Part shown: piece by piece, positions 61,532 through 64,000 of the stretch | How the letters are laid out: each line of letters begins with the position of its first letter | Position numbering within the stretch: position 1 is the first letter of the stretch | From: Anaerolineae bacterium | Lineage (GTDB): Bacteria; Chloroflexota; Anaerolineae; Promineifilales; Promineifilaceae | Assembly (NCBI GenBank): GCA_020848035.1 | Contig: JADLAX010000015.1 | Coordinates: forward strand, 1 to 64,000 | Length of the DNA stretch: 64,000 bases | Reading direction: 5' to 3' | Notes under the pieces: generated by a model | Database searches by the model: none | What the model was told of the DNA's origin: nothing | The model's input: only the letters and a program-made list of their open reading frames with translations | Position numbers and translations under genes: made by a program

Positions 61532-61545
61532 CAAACGGAAATATC

Positions 61546-61917
61546 ATGGAAAAACCGACAACGATTGATGAGTACATTGCCGCCCACCCGGCGGACGTCC
61601 AGGAAATTTTGCAAAAGGTACGAGAAACGATAAAAACGGCCGCACCCCAGGCCACCGAAGCAATCAGTTACGGTATGCCTACCTTCAAACTCCACGGCAA
61701 CCTGGTGCACTTTGGTGCCTTCAAAACCCACCTCGGCTTCTACCCCATTCCCTCGGGGATGGACCAGTTCCAGGCAGAATTGGCCCAGTTCAAAAGCGGC
61801 AAAGGCTCCGTGCAATTCCCCTTCAACCAGCCCATGCCTTACGAGTTGATTACCAAGATTGTCAAATTTAGAGTCACTGAGAATCTGGAAAAAGCAGCAG
61901 CAAAAAAGAGAAAGTAG
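61546..61917 (+). CDS. DUF1801 (YdhG-like) protein, copy 2
   Basis: A 123-residue protein with TIDEYIAAHPADVQEILQKVRETIKTAAPQATEAISYGMPTFKLHGNLVHFGAFKTHLGFYP, the canonical DUF1801 pattern. It is closer to the YdhG type than the copy at 59295. The role is unknown. It follows the DUF6157 gene after 14 bases. Confidence 0.88.
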   Translation: MEKPTTIDEYIAAHPADVQEILQKVRETIKTAAPQATEAISYGMPTFKLHGNLVHFGAFKTHLGFYPIPSGMDQFQAELAQFKSGKGSVQFPFNQPMPYELITKIVKFRVTENLEKAAAKKRK

Positions 61918-61941
61918 CCCTAAACATAAGGAGACTTAACG

Positions 61942-63057
61942 ATGAGCGGTGTTAGAGTTCTTGTCGGTACGCGCAAAGGCGCGTTTATTTTGACGTCCGA
62001 TGAAAAGCGGCAAAATTGGGCTGTAAGTGGACCGCATTTTGCCGGTTGGGAGATTTATCACATGAAAGGCTCCCGCGTAAATCCCAACCGCATCTATGCC
62101 TCGCAGTCCACCGGTTGGTTTGGCCAACTCATCCAGCGTTCCGATGATGGCGGCCAGACGTGGGAAGCCGTCAACAACGAGTTTGCCTACGACGGCGATC
62201 CGGGTACGCACCAATTTTACGACGGTACGCAGCACCCGTGGGAGTTCAAGCGCGTCTGGCACCTGGAGCCATCGCTCACCGAGCCAGACACCGTTTATGC
62301 TGGCGTGGAAGATGCCGCCCTGTTCCGCTCCGATGATGGGGGGCAGAGCTGGCAGGAGCTGCCAGGCCTGCGCGAGGTGAAAGGCCATTTGTGGCAGCCC
62401 GGCGCGGGTGGTATGTGCTTGCACACCATCGTGTTGGACCCCAGCAATCCCAACCGCATGTATGTCGCCATTTCGGCGGCGGGCACTTTCCGCACCGATG
62501 ACGGCGGCGAAACATGGCAACCTATCAACGAAGGGCTGATCTCCCCTTACGAATTGCCAGACTCGGAGGCCGAAGTGGGCCACTGCGTGCACAATATTGC
62601 TCTGCACCCCTCGCGGCCCAATGTGCTGTTTATGCAAAAACATTGGGACGTGATGCGCAGCGACAACGCCGGTGGCCACTGGCACGAGATCAGCGGTAAC
62701 CTGCCCACTGACTTTGGCTTCCCCATCGCTGTGCATGCCCACGAGCCAGAAACGGTTTACGTGGTGCCGATTAAAAGTGATTCGGAACATTACCCGCCGG
62801 AAGGCAAACTGCGGGTTTACCGCAGCCGCAGCGGTGGCAACGAGTGGGAAGCGCTGACCAACGGCTTACCGCAAGAAAATTGTTATGTCAATGTACTGCG
62901 TGATGCGATGGCCGTTGATTCGCTCGATTCCTGCGGCATCTACTTTGGCACTACGGGCGGCCAGGTGTATGTCTCGGCCGATTCAGGCGACAGCTGGACG
63001 GCGATCGTACGCGATTTGCCCGCCGTCTTGTCTGTGGAGGTGCAAACCCTGCCATGA
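61942..63057 (+). CDS. BNR/Asp-box beta-propeller protein (sialidase-like fold)
   Basis: A 371-residue soluble protein with repeated Asp boxes: [36 protein letters not shown] and VSADSGDSW. These mark a beta-propeller of the sialidase/VPS10 type. There is no signal peptide, and catalytic residues of true sialidases are not evident, so binding or scaffolding is as likely as hydrolysis. AAGGAG precedes the ATG. The stop overlaps the next start as ATGA. Confidence 0.88.
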   Translation: MSGVRVLVGTRKGAFILTSDEKRQNWAVSGPHFAGWEIYHMKGSRVNPNRIYASQSTGWFGQLIQRSDDGGQTWEAVNNEFAYDGDPGTHQFYDGTQHPWEFKRVWHLEPSLTEPDTVYAGVEDAALFRSDDGGQSWQELPGLREVKGHLWQPGAGGMCLHTIVLDPSNPNRMYVAISAAGTFRTDDGGETWQPINEGLISPYELPDSEAEVGHCVHNIALHPSRPNVLFMQKHWDVMRSDNAGGHWHEISGNLPTDFGFPIAVHAHEPETVYVVPIKSDSEHYPPEGKLRVYRSRSGGNEWEALTNGLPQENCYVNVLRDAMAVDSLDSCGIYFGTTGGQVYVSADSGDSWTAIVRDLPAVLSVEVQTLP

Positions 63058-63350
63058 TTCGCGTGACGTTACCGTTCCATCTGCGCAATCTGGCCAACGT
63101 GGGCAAAGAGGTGCAGTTGGAGCTGGACGGCCCGGTTACCCAACAGGCCATCCTGGACCGGCTGGAAGAGTTGTATCCCGTTTTGCGCGGCACGGTGCGT
63201 GACCATAAAACGCTCAAGCGGCGGGACTTCATCCGCTTTTTTGCGGCCGGGCAGGATTGGTCACACGAGTCACCCGACAAACCTTTGCCGGAGACGGTAG
63301 CCAACGGCACCGAGCCGTTCCGCATCATCGGCGCAATGGCGGGCGGGTGA
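63054..63350 (+). CDS. MoaD/ThiS-like ubiquitin-fold protein
   Basis: A 98-residue protein: [50 protein letters not shown], then [10 protein letters not shown]. The fold and the C-terminal Gly-Gly match the sulfur-carrier proteins MoaD and ThiS, whose tail is turned into a thiocarboxylate. The ATGA overlap with the propeller gene suggests that the two act together. No MoaE, ThiF-like or molybdopterin gene lies nearby. Confidence 0.83.
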   Translation: MIRVTLPFHLRNLANVGKEVQLELDGPVTQQAILDRLEELYPVLRGTVRDHKTLKRRDFIRFFAAGQDWSHESPDKPLPETVANGTEPFRIIGAMAGG

Positions 63351-63359
63351 AATAGTTGG

Positions 63360-63535
63360 CCACAGAGGACGCAGAGCGCAGAGTGGAAATCGGCTCTTTG
63401 GGAATTGAGGTGGTTTACAGCTCGTGATGCGTGAAACGTGACCAGAAAGTCATCACGTTTCACGCTTCACGCCAAGCCCCACGCAATCCTGAAGTCCCAG
63501 AAAATCTCAACGGCCTCTGCGCTCTCTGTGACAAA
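63360..63535. repeat. Nested period-7 inverted arrays
   Basis: The outer arms are CACAGAGGACGCAGAGCGC (from about 63361) and CTCTGCGCTCTCTGTG (about 63515-63530). Inside lie GTGAAAC heptads and their complement (63425-63475). The whole spacer between two genes is repeat. Confidence 0.8.
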
Positions 63536-63548
63536 AAAGTTGATTTGA

Positions 63549-64000
63549 TGAATACGATTATTGCTTTACTGCGGGGGATCAACGTAGGTGGCCACAACAA
63601 GCTGCCCATGCGTGAATTGAAGGTGCTGCTTGAGGGCATGGGGTTGGCCAACGTGCAAACCTACATCCAAAGCGGCAACGTGGTCTTCCAAAGTGAAGAG
63701 ACCGAGCAGGCCGGGCTGGCCCAGCGGATCACGGCCGTTATCGAAGCGAGCTATGGCTTTGCGCCGCAGGTGTTTTTGCTGGATCTGGCCTCGCTGCAAG
63801 CCGCGATGGCGGCCAATCCCTTCCCGGAGGGTGAGGCCGAGCCAAAGTCACTGCATCTCTTTTTTCTGGATGGCGTGCCGGAAAATCCCGATTTAGATGC
63901 TCTGGAAGCCATCAAGCGTGAGAATGAGCGTTTTGCGCTGATTGACCAGGTGTTTTATCTGCATACGCCAGACGGAATCGGCCGTTCCAAGCTGGCTGAA
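63549..64000 (+). CDS. DUF1697 protein, cut by window end
   Basis: The frame from ATG 63549 runs open to the last base (150 codons). It encodes MNTIIALLRGINVGGHNKLP, then LKVLLEGMGLANVQTYIQSGNVVFQSEE and LHLFFLDGVPENP, the standard pattern of DUF1697, a widespread small-protein family of unknown role (about 180 residues). Only the C-terminal end is missing. Confidence 0.92.

Noticed and set aside
1..64000. tRNA, rRNA, tmRNA, RNase P or SRP RNA genes.
   Set aside because: No recognisable conserved core was seen, although a covariance search would be needed to exclude diverged tRNAs.

Overview
The window looks like a chromosomal segment of a moderately GC-rich (by eye 55-60%), free-living bacterium. 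It most resembles an uncultured Chloroflexota of the Anaerolineae type. That placement is an inference from gene content: an sdhCDAB operon, a Ycf45/SpoIIIAA-like ATPase with an R3H domain, TPR/zinc-ribbon membrane proteins, many lipoprotein binding proteins, and intergenic DNA rich in short hairpin repeats. No rRNA, tRNA, CRISPR array, integrase, transposase or phage gene was recognised.

Layout. 1-7.9 kb: a sugar-uptake locus (LacI-type regulator, beta-phosphoglucomutase/GH65 phosphorylase fusion, ABC sugar-binding lipoprotein, two permeases, DUF624 membrane protein). 7.9-10.7 kb, minus strand: a phospholipid operon (psd, pssA, two DUF374 acyltransferases). 10.9-15.8 kb: an anchored extracytoplasmic protein, a PhnD-like lipoprotein, two family-2 glycosyltransferases and a small protein. 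15.8-19.0 kb: a GNAT acetyltransferase, a glycine-zipper stress protein, a DinB remnant, a small unknown and a TPR/zinc-ribbon membrane protein. 19.1-22.8 kb: sdhCDAB. 23.0-27.6 kb: a GNAT-like protein, the R3H ATPase, tmk, an FmdB-type zinc ribbon and gmk. 27.7-35.3 kb: a large secreted subtilase divergent from a membrane-anchored NACHT/HEAT NTPase, then a two-domain fasciclin protein. 35.5-36.8 kb: an AT-rich patch of three small membrane proteins. 37.0-48.1 kb: gpsA, hydrolases, a TPR protein, a LmbE deacetylase, acpS, a zinc-less and a zinc-containing M16 protein, a methyltransferase and a ClC channel. 48.2-52.3 kb: UDP-glucose dehydrogenase, an FAD oxidoreductase and a flippase-like membrane protein. 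52.8-55.4 kb: mutS. 55.5-64 kb: an HxlR regulator and a run of small soluble proteins (two DHFR-like, HhH, VOC, AraC, DUF1801 x2, DinB, MGMT-like, PPOX, DUF6157, a BNR propeller, a MoaD/ThiS-like protein, and DUF1697 running off the end).

Two DNA-level signals cut across the genes. The palindromic octamer ACGGCCGT occurs about 100 times by hand count, in every reading frame and in spacers, where chance would give one or two. Most longer spacers also carry degenerate tandem arrays with a unit of 7, 8, 9 or 10 bp, usually followed by an array of the complementary unit so that the whole can fold into a hairpin. One such array lies in frame inside mutS. These repeats are the best candidates for something undescribed. 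The NACHT/HEAT protein facing the subtilase is the most system-like gene arrangement, but nothing here proves a defence role.

All functions are from reading protein motifs by eye. No database search was possible.
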